Below are positions 33,467 to 41,708 of a DNA stretch of 64,000 nucleotides, piece by piece; the first letter of the stretch is position 1, and the number at the start of each line of letters is the position of its first letter. The notes beneath the pieces were generated by a model. The model worked only from the letters and a program-made list of their open reading frames with translations. It had not been told where the DNA came from and did not search any database. A program made the translations under genes and the position numbers. Origin of the DNA: JBNAVY01 sp049700195 (lineage in GTDB: Bacteria; Bacillota; Thermoanaerobacteria; Thermoanaerobacterales; Thermoanaerobacteraceae); assembly GCA_049700195.1 (NCBI GenBank), contig JBNAVY010000003.1, positions 27,195 through 91,194 of the forward strand, written 5' to 3'.

Positions 33467-33476
33467 AAAATCACCT

Positions 33477-33929
33477 CTACAAACCTGTATGGCCAAATCC
33501 TCCTGAATCCCTTTCAGTTTCAGACAACGAATCTACAACCTTAATATAAGGCCTTATTACTTGATTTATTACCATTTGGGCTATTCTTTGACCTCTTTTA
33601 ATTGTGTAGGACTCTTTTCCAAGGTTAATTATTATAACTTTAATTTCTCCTCTATAATCCGAATCAATAGTCCCCGGAGTATTTAAAAGTGTTAATCCGT
33701 TATTTAAAGCCAGACCGCTTCTTGGTCTTATTTGAGCTTCATAATTTTCTGGAAGCTCTATTTGTATTCCTGTAGATATTAATTTTATATCGCCTGGTAA
33801 TAATTCTTCATCTTTTTCAACATTTGCATACAAATCCATTCCTGCTGCTCCCTTGCTCATATATTGAGGAAGAGGAAGATCTTTAGCATTTTCCATTAAT
33901 TTTATTTTAAGTAATATATTATTTTCCAT
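33477..33929 (-). CDS. dut: dUTP diphosphatase
   Basis: 150-residue trimeric dUTPase that hydrolyses dUTP to dUMP and keeps uracil out of DNA. All five motifs are visible: AGMDLYA (29-35), RPRSGLA (68-74), NTPGTIDSDYRGEI (83-96), RGQRIAQM (112-119) and RDSGGFGHTG (140-149). The C-terminal arm that closes over the active site is complete. Its ATG lies inside the last codons of the upstream M16 peptidase gene (11-base overlap), with AGGTGG 7 bases before it, so expression is coupled. Confidence 0.97.
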   Translation of the reverse strand: MENNILLKIKLMENAKDLPLPQYMSKGAAGMDLYANVEKDEELLPGDIKLISTGIQIELPENYEAQIRPRSGLALNNGLTLLNTPGTIDSDYRGEIKVIIINLGKESYTIKRGQRIAQMVINQVIRPYIKVVDSLSETERDSGGFGHTGL

Positions 33930-35169
33930 ATTCTAACCACCTTATTTTATCTTTTTGTATATTACCTACTACGGATGTACTTATATTATCAACATTAAAA
34001 ATCTTTTTTGCAATTTGATTAATATCATTATAATTTATTTTTTCTATATATGATAAAACATCTTCCAAAGTATAAATTCTATTTAATAAAAGTTCAGATT
34101 TGCCTATATCCATCATTCTACTGCTAGTACTATCCATATCCATTAAAACATTTATTCTTACATGCTCTTTAAATTTATCTATTTCTTTTTCAGTGAAACC
34201 ATTCATACTTATTTTTTCAATCTCTTTTAAAACTAAATCATATGATTCTATAAGATTATTTACACCACAACTAAAAAATACAGATAAAGCTCCACCATTT
34301 AAATATGCTGAAGGATATGAATATATTGAATAAACAAGGCCCTTTTCTTCTCTTATTTTTTGAAAAAGCCTAGAACTTACACCTCCTCCGAAAGCATTAT
34401 TTATAATTGATAAAGGATATATATTTTCAAAACTAAAATTAACAGAAGGCATCCCAATACAAACATTAACCTGTTCAATTTCTTTTTTTAAAAAAATAAA
34501 TCCATTATGCCATTCATTATTATATAATATTTCACTAATTTTAGATTTGTTTATTTTTTTTAGATATTCTTCCATTATTTTAAATATTTCATCATTATAA
34601 TTACCAGCTATAGCAATAACAATATTATCACTTGTAAATCTTTCATTATAATAATTAATCAAAGTTTGTTTAGTAAAATTATTTACAGTTTCAATTGAAC
34701 CAAGTATTGGCAAACCCAAGCTGCTTTTTCCCCATGAAATACGGTCAAGGTTATTATATGCTACTTCTTCTGGCGAGTCTGTTTCCTCTAATATTTCTTC
34801 AATAACAACATTTTTTTCTTTATTTATCTCATCTTCTTCAAAAGCTGGATTAAAAACCATATCAAACAGTATATTAACGGCCTTTTCCTGATATGTATTT
34901 AAAGCTTTGATATAAAAACAAGTATTATCTTTTTCTGTAAATCCATTAATCTGTGCACCAATACTATCACTTTCTTCAGCTATTTGCTTACCGCTGCGAT
35001 ACTTTGAACCTTTAAAAACCATATGTTCTATAAAATGTGAAATCCCATTATTTTCTTTATTTTCATATATAGAACCAGATTTTACCCAAATACTTATATA
35101 TACAGAATATATGTGTGGAATTTTATATGCTACTATATTTATACCATTTATCCTCTTTTGTAAATACAT
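33919..35169 (-). CDS. M16 family zinc peptidase (PepR/MlpA-like)
   Basis: 416-residue pitrilysin-type metalloprotease. The inverted zinc motif HFIEH gives His45, Glu48 and His49, and the distal zinc ligand Glu lies in NVVIEEILEE about 70 residues later. A second, inactive M16 half follows with the FGGGVSSRLFQKIREE segment used for substrate contact. AGGAGGT lies 5 bases before the ATG. In Bacillus the homologue mlpA/ymxG lies between ylxY and ymxH, which matches the order here except for the inserted dut. The physiological substrate is unknown. Confidence 0.92.
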   Translation of the reverse strand: MYLQKRINGINIVAYKIPHIYSVYISIWVKSGSIYENKENNGISHFIEHMVFKGSKYRSGKQIAEESDSIGAQINGFTEKDNTCFYIKALNTYQEKAVNILFDMVFNPAFEEDEINKEKNVVIEEILEETDSPEEVAYNNLDRISWGKSSLGLPILGSIETVNNFTKQTLINYYNERFTSDNIVIAIAGNYNDEIFKIMEEYLKKINKSKISEILYNNEWHNGFIFLKKEIEQVNVCIGMPSVNFSFENIYPLSIINNAFGGGVSSRLFQKIREEKGLVYSIYSYPSAYLNGGALSVFFSCGVNNLIESYDLVLKEIEKISMNGFTEKEIDKFKEHVRINVLMDMDSTSSRMMDIGKSELLLNRIYTLEDVLSYIEKINYNDINQIAKKIFNVDNISTSVVGNIQKDKIRWLEYGK

Positions 35170-35197
35170 TTTGACCTCCTGTCTTATTTATATAAAA

Positions 35198-35914
35198 TTA
35201 GCTTTTATTTAATATTATACCCGAAACATTTGTTATTTGGTAGCCTTTTGATTGTAATTGTTTTATTATTTCAGGAAGAGCTTCTACAGTATTTTTGGTT
35301 GGATGCATTAAAACAATGGCATCATTATGAGCTTTGCTTATTACTCTTTCAGTTATAGTATAAGGACTTGGATTATTCCAGTCAATTGTATCTAAACTCC
35401 ACAAAATAACTTTATATCCTTGATTCTCAGCAGTTTTAACAACATCACTATTAAAATCACCATATGGTGGAGCAAATAATTTTGGTTTCTGCCCTGTTAT
35501 TTTTTCAAGTAAGTCACTACATTTTTTTATATCTTCTGCATATTTTTCCTTAGTCCACTGGGTATATTTTACATGAGTATATCCATGACTTCCTATTTCA
35601 TGCCCCTTATTGAATATTTCTTTTACCATTTCTGGATTTTTTTCCGCCCAGTTGCCTTCAATGAAAAAAGTTATTTTAATATTACTTTTATCAAATATTT
35701 TTAACATATCTTTTATGTATTCATCACCCCATGCTACATTGCAAGCAAAGGCCATTTTCTTTTCATCAGTATTTCCTTTATATATTGGTTCATTAGTATT
35801 AAATACTGAAACAGATCTGTTTAAAAAATAACCTATTAAAATTATTGACAGGATAATAATTATTATAGCTATTATATATGGTTTTTTAGGATATTTTATA
35901 TAATATATTTTCAC
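35198..35914 (-). CDS. YlxY/PdaB-like polysaccharide deacetylase with divergent motif 1
   Basis: 238 residues: a signal-anchor helix at about 13-31 (IIAIIIIILSIILIGYF), then a NodB domain outside the membrane. The usual T-F-D-D-G motif 1 is replaced by FACNVAWGDEY, while motif 2 SHGYTHV keeps both metal-binding histidines, and FAPPYG and LMHP are present. This pattern is typical of the sporulation-associated YlxY group. Deacetylase activity toward peptidoglycan is plausible but uncertain. The start is GTG, 7 bases after AGGTGG. The position between pnp and the M16 peptidase matches Bacillus ylxY. Confidence 0.87.
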   Translation of the reverse strand: MKIYYIKYPKKPYIIAIIIIILSIILIGYFLNRSVSVFNTNEPIYKGNTDEKKMAFACNVAWGDEYIKDMLKIFDKSNIKITFFIEGNWAEKNPEMVKEIFNKGHEIGSHGYTHVKYTQWTKEKYAEDIKKCSDLLEKITGQKPKLFAPPYGDFNSDVVKTAENQGYKVILWSLDTIDWNNPSPYTITERVISKAHNDAIVLMHPTKNTVEALPEIIKQLQSKGYQITNVSGIILNKS

Positions 35915-35985
35915 ACTAACACCACCTATTTTATATTTTCATTCTAATTTTATTCATGGTATAGGCGAATATATTACTAAAAAAA

Positions 35986-36015
35986 CAAAAAACATAAACC
36001 ACATTTGGGTTTATG
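35986..36015 (-). terminator. Rho-independent terminator of pnp
   Basis: On the - strand CATAAACC (36015-36008) pairs with GGTTTATG (36000-35993) across a 7-base loop, followed by T6-G-T runs. It lies 7 bases after the pnp stop. Confidence 0.88.
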
Positions 36016-36022
36016 CCTTCTT

Positions 36023-38125
36023 TTACTTTTTGTTATCCTCTTCGGGTTCATCTGGTAGAGCATCTTTTCTTGATAGATTTATTCGGCCTTGTTTATCTAT
36101 TTCAGTAACTTTAACAAGAATATCATCTCCTACTTTAACAACATCCTCAACTTTTTCTACATGTTTTTTAGAAAGTTTGGATATGTGCACAAGTCCTTCT
36201 TTCCCTGGTGCTATTTCAACAAATGCCCCGAAATTAGTAATTCTTAATACTTTTCCCAGATATATTGATCCAACTTCAATTTCTTTTGTAATTGCTTCAA
36301 TGATTCTTTTCGCTTTATCCCCTGAATTTAAATCAAGTGATGTTATAAAAAGTCTTCCATCATCTTCAATATCAATTTTTACCCCAGTTTCAGCTATAAT
36401 TTTATTTATTGTTTTACCTCCAGGTCCAATTATATCTCTGATTTTTTCCGGGTCAATAAACATCCTGATTATTCTAGGTGCATATACAGATAACTCTTTA
36501 CGAGGTTCTTTAATGGCTTCTAGCATTTTACTTAAAATATATAATCTGCCTATTCTTGCTTTTTCTAAAGCCATGCTTAAAATACTCTTATCTATGCCTG
36601 CAATTTTTATATCCATCTGTATAGCAGTTATACCTTTTTCAGTGCCAGCAACCTTAAAATCCATATCTCCAAGAAAATCTTCTATACCTTGAATATCAGT
36701 TAATACTGAAACAACATCTTTTTCTTTTATTAAACCCATAGCAACGCCTGCAACTGGTGCTTTAATTGGGACTCCTGCATCCATAAGAGCCAGAGTACTT
36801 CCACATACACTAGCTTGTGAAGTCGAGCCATTTGAACTTAAAACCTCTGAGACCAATCTTATAGTATATGGGAACTCGTCCTCAGTTGGTATCATAGGCT
36901 CTAAAGCTCTTTCTGCCAAAGCACCATGTCCAATCTCTCTTCGTCCAGGACCTCTCAAAGGTTTAGTTTCACCAACACTAAATGGTGGGAAATTATAATG
37001 ATGCATATATCTTTTTGATTCTTCATCACCTAAACCATCAAGAATCTGAATATCCCCTAAAGGACCAAGTGTTGCAACTGTCATTACTTGTGTCTGACCT
37101 CTGGTAAATATTGCTGAACCATGGGTTCTTGGTAAAACTCCAGTTTCACATGTTATAGGTCTTATTTCGTCTAAGCCTCTTCCATCTACTCTTATTTTTT
37201 CATTTGTTATCATTTTTCGCATTTGTTCTTTAGTTATATTATATAATATCTCATCTATATCTGCTAAATTATCAGGATATTGATCTTTAAAATATTCTAA
37301 AACTTCTTCCTCTACTTTATCTATATTGTCATTTCTTTCTTTCTTTTCTTCAGTTCTTAAAGCTTTATAAATTTTTTCAGTAGCATATTCTCTGACTTTA
37401 GCATCAAGTTCCTGATCTACTTCATGTAATACAACCTCGCTTTTGGGAACACCTACTTCTTTTACAATATTTTCAATAAAAAATACAATATTTTTGATAT
37501 TTTCATGAGCAAACATAATAGCATTTAACATAGTTTCTTCCGGAACTTCTTCTGCACCGGCTTCAACCATCATTACTGCATCTTTTGTACCTGAAACAAT
37601 TAAATGTAATTTACTTTTTTCTCTTTGTTCCTGATTTGGATTTAAAATAAAATCATCATCAATTAGAGCTACTGACACAGAACCAGTCGGACCATTAAAA
37701 GGAATATCAGAAATTGATAATGCTACTGAAGAACCTATCATAGCCACAATCTCTGGTTGCACATCTGGATCAACAGAAAGAACAGTAGCAACTACCTGCA
37801 CATCATTTCTAAATCCATGAGGGAATAATGGTCTTATAGGTCTATCAATCAGACGTGAAGTCAAAATTGCCTTTTCTGTTGGCTTTCCTTCTCTTTTTAT
37901 AAATCCACCAGGTATTTTACCAACAGAATATAGTCTTTCCTCATAGTCTACACTAAGTGGAAAAAAATCTATTCCTTCTCTTGGTTCTTTTGAAGCACAT
38001 GCAGTAACTAATACTACTGTATCCCCATATCTTACTAAAGCAGAGCCATTAGCTAACTGAGCTAATTTACCAGTTTGAACTATTAGTTTTTTACCATTTA
38101 GCTCTATTTCAAAATTTCTCTCCAT
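36023..38125 (-). CDS. pnp: Polyribonucleotide nucleotidyltransferase (PNPase)
   Basis: 700-residue trimeric 3'-5' exonuclease of mRNA decay. It contains two RNase PH core domains (about 10-215 and 315-545) separated by a helical linker, with FTRGQTQ and the catalytic DGxGDEESKRYMHH-type segment in the second. A KH domain follows (RDIIGPGGKTINKI, about 555-615), then an S1 domain (GKVLRITNFGAFVEI, about 620-690) and an acidic tail. AAAGGAGGATAAT precedes the ATG. It partners functionally with RNase Y (22.1 kb). The rpsO terminator lies 50 bases upstream of its ribosome binding site. Confidence 0.98.
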   Translation of the reverse strand: MERNFEIELNGKKLIVQTGKLAQLANGSALVRYGDTVVLVTACASKEPREGIDFFPLSVDYEERLYSVGKIPGGFIKREGKPTEKAILTSRLIDRPIRPLFPHGFRNDVQVVATVLSVDPDVQPEIVAMIGSSVALSISDIPFNGPTGSVSVALIDDDFILNPNQEQREKSKLHLIVSGTKDAVMMVEAGAEEVPEETMLNAIMFAHENIKNIVFFIENIVKEVGVPKSEVVLHEVDQELDAKVREYATEKIYKALRTEEKKERNDNIDKVEEEVLEYFKDQYPDNLADIDEILYNITKEQMRKMITNEKIRVDGRGLDEIRPITCETGVLPRTHGSAIFTRGQTQVMTVATLGPLGDIQILDGLGDEESKRYMHHYNFPPFSVGETKPLRGPGRREIGHGALAERALEPMIPTEDEFPYTIRLVSEVLSSNGSTSQASVCGSTLALMDAGVPIKAPVAGVAMGLIKEKDVVSVLTDIQGIEDFLGDMDFKVAGTEKGITAIQMDIKIAGIDKSILSMALEKARIGRLYILSKMLEAIKEPRKELSVYAPRIIRMFIDPEKIRDIIGPGGKTINKIIAETGVKIDIEDDGRLFITSLDLNSGDKAKRIIEAITKEIEVGSIYLGKVLRITNFGAFVEIAPGKEGLVHISKLSKKHVEKVEDVVKVGDDILVKVTEIDKQGRINLSRKDALPDEPEEDNKK

Positions 38126-38176
38126 ATTATCCTCCTTTCATATTAATATATTTCCATATTATTTAGTTTTTGATAC

Positions 38177-38210
38177 AGAAAATAGAGCGAGGTATCTCGC
38201 TCTATTTTCT
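38177..38210 (-). terminator. Rho-independent terminator overlapping the rpsO stop
   Basis: A 15-bp perfect stem (AGAAAATAGAGCGAG with its complement) around ATAC includes the rpsO stop codon. The distal arm ends in TATTTTCTG, so the U tract is short and within the stem. Partial read-through into pnp is likely. Confidence 0.8.
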
Positions 38211-38468
38211 TAAATCTAACTTTTCAATGATAGCACGATACCTGTCAATATCATTCTTCATAAGATAATTTAAAAGACCTCTCCTTTGACCTACCATTTT
38301 AAGAAGTCCTCTTCTTGAATGATGATCTTTCTTATGAATTTTAAGGTGGTCATTTAAAGTATTAATTCTTTCTGTTAAAAGAGCAATTTGTACTTCAGGA
38401 GACCCTGTATCATTATCATGAAGTTTATAATTGTTAATAATCTCCGTCTTCTTATCTTTGTCTAACAT
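38202..38468 (-). CDS. rpsO: 30S ribosomal protein S15
   Basis: 88-residue primary 16S rRNA-binding protein. It shows the S15 signature LTERINTLNDHLKIHKKDHHSRRGLL and the closing GQRRGLLNYL segment, at full family length. TTGGAGGTGAAAAT leads into the ATG. It has its own promoter and a structured leader with an anti-Shine-Dalgarno (see separate entries), consistent with autogenous control. It precedes pnp, as in most bacteria. Confidence 0.98.
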   Translation of the reverse strand: MLDKDKKTEIINNYKLHDNDTGSPEVQIALLTERINTLNDHLKIHKKDHHSRRGLLKMVGQRRGLLNYLMKNDIDRYRAIIEKLDLRK

Positions 38469-38550
38469 ATTTTCACCTCCAAATTATTATATTCGCCATA
38501 TACCTTGAATAACGCCGGAGGTGCGTATATCAAAGCATAAGGTAAATTGC
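38469..38550 (-). promoter_or_regulatory. rpsO leader with anti-Shine-Dalgarno hairpin (probable S15 autoregulatory leader)
   Basis: The leader can form ATACGC/GCGTTAT with loop ACCTCCG. The sequence CACCTCC (38523-38517, - strand) is an exact 7-nt complement of the rpsO Shine-Dalgarno GGAGGTG (38480-38474). A further ACCTT/AAGGT pairing encloses the hairpin. This allows two exclusive folds, one burying the ribosome binding site. S15 autoregulation through leader RNA is established in several bacteria; the fold here is inferred by eye. Confidence 0.55.
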
Positions 38551-38556
38551 TATTTT

Positions 38557-38585
38557 ATTTTATCACATAAAATTACACTTGTAAA
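38557..38585 (-). promoter_or_regulatory. Sigma-A promoter of rpsO
   Basis: TTTACA (38585-38580) and TAAAAT (38562-38557) on the - strand are 17 bases apart, and TGA just before the -10 makes it extended. The -35 lies in the last codons of ribF. Confidence 0.78.
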
Positions 38586-39505
38586 ATATTTTTATATTTT
38601 TTAGCATAATTTATATCTTTTTGAATCTGTATTTTCAAGCTTTCAATATCTTTAAATTTAATCTCATTGCGAATTTTACTTATAAATTCGATCTCTATAA
38701 ATTCATTGTAAATTTCAGATGAAAAATCTATAATAAAAGATTCAATTGTTACAGAATCCTGATTAAAAGTTGGATTATCACCTATATTCGTTACACCTAA
38801 ATAATATTTATTAGAAATTTTTATTCTTGTAACATACACTCCATATTGAGGCAATATTATATTATTATCAATCTTAATATTAACAGTAGGAAAACCCAAT
38901 TGTCTACCAATTTGTTTGCCTTTTATAACAATTCCTTCTAAATTGAAATACCTGCCTAAATATTTTGATGCAGTTTCAACATTACCAGATTTTATTAAAC
39001 CTCTTATATAACTGCTACTAACTACAATGCCATCAACTTTTACCTTATTAATAACTATTAAATCAAATTTTCCTTTATCAGCATATTTTTGAAGGGTATT
39101 TATATTACCTGTACCTTTATAGCCGAATCTATAATCTTCACCTGCAATAATAATTTTTGAATTTAATTTTTTTATTAAAATATCATTAATATAATCATCT
39201 GGCATAATCCTGGAAAATTCTTTTGTGAAATTAAAGAAAATTCCATAATCAATATTATAATTAGATAATATTTCAATTTTCTTCCTTAAAGTTGTAATTA
39301 GATTTATTTTTTTTTCTGGTCTTAAAATTTGAGATGTATGCTGTTTAAATGTAAATACAGCGCTTTTTAATTCTCTGAGTTTAGACATTTCTACAGCTTT
39401 TTTTATAAGCTTTTGATGTCCTAAATGTATTCCATCAAAATTTCCAAGTGCAACTGATTTAGGGGCACTATAATTATTTAGTGTATCTTCATTTAGAATT
39501 ATCAC
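38573..39505 (-). CDS. ribF: Bifunctional riboflavin kinase/FAD synthetase
   Basis: 310-residue enzyme that makes FMN and then FAD. The N-terminal adenylyltransferase domain has the GNFDGIHLGHQ motif near 22-32 and SSSYIRGLI near 165-173. The C-terminal flavokinase domain has GRQLGFPTVNI near 200-210 and the YYLGVTNIGDNPTF segment. Translation starts at GTG, 9 bases after AAGGGGGA, which itself overlaps the truB stop. truB-ribF-rpsO-pnp is a highly conserved order. No FMN riboswitch is seen, as expected for ribF. Confidence 0.96.
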   Translation of the reverse strand: MIILNEDTLNNYSAPKSVALGNFDGIHLGHQKLIKKAVEMSKLRELKSAVFTFKQHTSQILRPEKKINLITTLRKKIEILSNYNIDYGIFFNFTKEFSRIMPDDYINDILIKKLNSKIIIAGEDYRFGYKGTGNINTLQKYADKGKFDLIVINKVKVDGIVVSSSYIRGLIKSGNVETASKYLGRYFNLEGIVIKGKQIGRQLGFPTVNIKIDNNIILPQYGVYVTRIKISNKYYLGVTNIGDNPTFNQDSVTIESFIIDFSSEIYNEFIEIEFISKIRNEIKFKDIESLKIQIQKDINYAKKYKNILQV

Positions 39506-39509
39506 AATA

Positions 39510-40373
39510 TCAGTTCCCCCTTGATATCATCCTTTTAGGTTTTATTTTGTTTTCATCTGAGATTCCAACACCTAAGAATAAATTCTGATAATCATAGATT
39601 TTGACATATCCAATAAAAGGTGTATATTTGTTTTGTATTAACTGACCATGAGATATTTTTAAACTATCTTCATAGTCAAGCTTTATACTTTCCATTTCTA
39701 AACCATAATCTACATCATATAATTTAGGCCCATATTTAATAATATCATCAAGAGTTTGTGCATCGTTTATATTAAAAGGGCCCACTTGTGTTCTAATCAA
39801 CATTGACATATAACCTGTTGTATCCATTTTTGCACATATATCTCTTACTAATGATCTTATATAAGTTCCTTTTGAGCATTCTACATCTATCAGTATCTTA
39901 TATGGTAAAATGATTGAAACAAGATCTATTTTATATATTTCAACATTTATAGGAGGTATTTCTATTTCAATTCCCGCTCGTGCATATTCATATAATTTTT
40001 TACCCTTGACTTTTTTTGCAGAATAAATTGGTGGATATTGCTTTATCTTTCCTTTAAATCCCTGTAGTATTGATATAATCATTTCTTTTTTTAATTGTTT
40101 TAGTTTTCCGACATCAGTAATACTACCAGTTTTGTCTAAAGTATCTGTTGAAAATCCGAAAGTTATTTCTGCTCTATATTTTTTATTATGATCCATTAAA
40201 AAAGAAGAAAATTTTGTTGCATTATTAATACATAAGGGGAGAACACCTTCTGCTTCAGGGTCTAAAGTCCCTATGTGACCTACCTTTTTTATCTTAAGTT
40301 CTTTCCTGATGAATTTAACAACATCATGAGAGGTCATTCCAACAGGTTTATAAGCATTTATTATGCCATTCAA
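39510..40373 (-). CDS. truB: tRNA pseudouridine-55 synthase
   Basis: 287-residue enzyme that forms pseudouridine 55 in the T loop of tRNAs. The catalytic aspartate is Asp38 in GHIGTLDPEAEGVLP. KPVGMTSHD opens the protein, and CSKGTYIRSLVRD is the second conserved block. The start is TTG, 8 bases after AGGAGA, whose bases are the last codons of nrnA. The spacing and family N-terminus (MNGIINAYKPVGMTS) exclude a later start. It lies in the rbfA-nrnA-truB-ribF series. Confidence 0.96.
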   Translation of the reverse strand: MNGIINAYKPVGMTSHDVVKFIRKELKIKKVGHIGTLDPEAEGVLPLCINNATKFSSFLMDHNKKYRAEITFGFSTDTLDKTGSITDVGKLKQLKKEMIISILQGFKGKIKQYPPIYSAKKVKGKKLYEYARAGIEIEIPPINVEIYKIDLVSIILPYKILIDVECSKGTYIRSLVRDICAKMDTTGYMSMLIRTQVGPFNINDAQTLDDIIKYGPKLYDVDYGLEMESIKLDYEDSLKISHGQLIQNKYTPFIGYVKIYDYQNLFLGVGISDENKIKPKRMISRGN

Positions 40374-40375
40374 AT

Positions 40376-41332
40376 TTACTTTTCTCCTAATTCTTTAATA
40401 ACAGCATTCAAAATTTCCTGTTTTGCTTGTTCATAAGTTAAGAAAAGACTGCAACCTGCTGCTCTTATATGACCTCCACCTCCGAAAAGACCTGCTATTT
40501 TATTAACATCAATATTATCTTTTGATCTAAGACTAATTTTAAATTCATTATCTCTTTCTACAAGCAATATAGCAACTTCCACACCTATAATATCTCTTCC
40601 GAAATTTATAATATTTTCAATATCACTGTTATCTGTGCCAGTTTCATAAAAATCTTTTTTAAGTACTTCCATATAAGCTATTTTGCCATCATTATAAAGA
40701 GTTAATTTATCTAAAACTTTGCCAATAAGTTTTGCTTTAGAATATTTTAAACTGTGAAAAATAGTATCAGATACTTCTTTAAATCTCGCACCATTGTTTA
40801 TCAAATCACCTGCTATTTCATGAGTTTTTGCAGTAGTAGATTCATACATGAATCCTCCAGTATCTGTAACAATGGCTGTATAAAGACTTGTAGATATATC
40901 TTCGTCTAATCTGACTCTTAAAAATTTTATTAGCTGATATATAATCTCTGCAGTAGCCGCAGCATTAGTATCTACATAATTCATTTTAGCATAAAGTTTA
41001 TTTGATATATGATGATCAATATTGATACTTAAAGCATTGCTTTTTAACAAGTCCTTAGCTTTACCCATTCTTTCAATATCAGCACAGTCCATTATTAATA
41101 TTAAATCTACTTCTTTATAATAAGGTCTTGATATATTGTCAATGCCAGGTAAATAATTATATATATCAGGAACATTATCATCTACAAACATTGTAACATC
41201 TTTATCAAGACTTTTTAAAGCATTATACATCCCTGTTATACTTCCTAAAGCATCTCCATCGGGAGATATATGTGTAATTAAAATAATACTTTTCGCTTTT
41301 GATATTTCATCAATAATATCAGTAAAAATCAA
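40376..41332 (-). CDS. nrnA: DHH-family oligoribonuclease/pAp phosphatase NrnA
   Basis: 318-residue DHH/DHHA1 phosphoesterase that degrades nanoRNAs and 3'-phosphoadenosine 5'-phosphate, completing RNA turnover. Motifs: ITHISPDGDALGS (His21, Asp25, Asp27), MDCAD (about 80-84), DHH (about 105-107) and DTGGFMYES. DHHA1 ends with GGGGHIRAAGCS. The start is TTG, overlapping the rbfA stop as TTGA, with GAAGGTGA 6 bases before it. In Bacillus nrnA lies elsewhere, but the rbfA-nrnA-truB order is common in Clostridia. Confidence 0.94.
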   Translation of the reverse strand: MIFTDIIDEISKAKSIILITHISPDGDALGSITGMYNALKSLDKDVTMFVDDNVPDIYNYLPGIDNISRPYYKEVDLILIMDCADIERMGKAKDLLKSNALSINIDHHISNKLYAKMNYVDTNAAATAEIIYQLIKFLRVRLDEDISTSLYTAIVTDTGGFMYESTTAKTHEIAGDLINNGARFKEVSDTIFHSLKYSKAKLIGKVLDKLTLYNDGKIAYMEVLKKDFYETGTDNSDIENIINFGRDIIGVEVAILLVERDNEFKISLRSKDNIDVNKIAGLFGGGGHIRAAGCSLFLTYEQAKQEILNAVIKELGEK

Positions 41333-41688
41333 TTATTATCACCTTCTTGGCTTTTTAATTCTTTTAGAACTTCTGATATATGTGCACCATATTCTATAGA
41401 ATGGTCAATTTCAAATAATATTTCTGGAGTATATCTCATTTTTATTCTTTTCCCAATCTCATGCCTTATAAAGCCAGATGCACTTTTTAAGCCTTCCATA
41501 GTTTCTATTTTTTCTTCATCTGTACCAAAAATACTTATATATACTTTTGCATATCTTAAATCTTTTGTTATATTTATATCAGTAATACTTACCATACCTT
41601 TAATTCTTGGATCTTTTATTTCTTCCAAAATCATTTTGCTTATTTCTCTTTTTACTTCTTCAGATAATCTACCACTTCTATACTGCAT
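41329..41688 (-). CDS. rbfA: Ribosome-binding factor A
   Basis: 119-residue KH-like factor for 16S rRNA 5'-end maturation and cold adaptation. It has the family pattern RLSEEVKREISKMI, DPRIKG, SITDINITKDLRYAKVYIS and the closing RYTPEILFEID. AAAGGATG lies about 7 bases before the ATG. It is coupled by a TTGA overlap to nrnA and follows infB, the usual infB-rbfA order. Confidence 0.96.
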   Translation of the reverse strand: MQYRSGRLSEEVKREISKMILEEIKDPRIKGMVSITDINITKDLRYAKVYISIFGTDEEKIETMEGLKSASGFIRHEIGKRIKMRYTPEILFEIDHSIEYGAHISEVLKELKSQEGDNN

Positions 41689-41708
41689 TTTTATTCATCC
41701 TTTCGAAA

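Noticed and set aside
36030..36692. 220-residue + strand open frame opposite pnp
   Set aside because: It is the reverse-strand shadow of pnp; Ser/Ile-rich content with no family pattern and no ribosome binding site.
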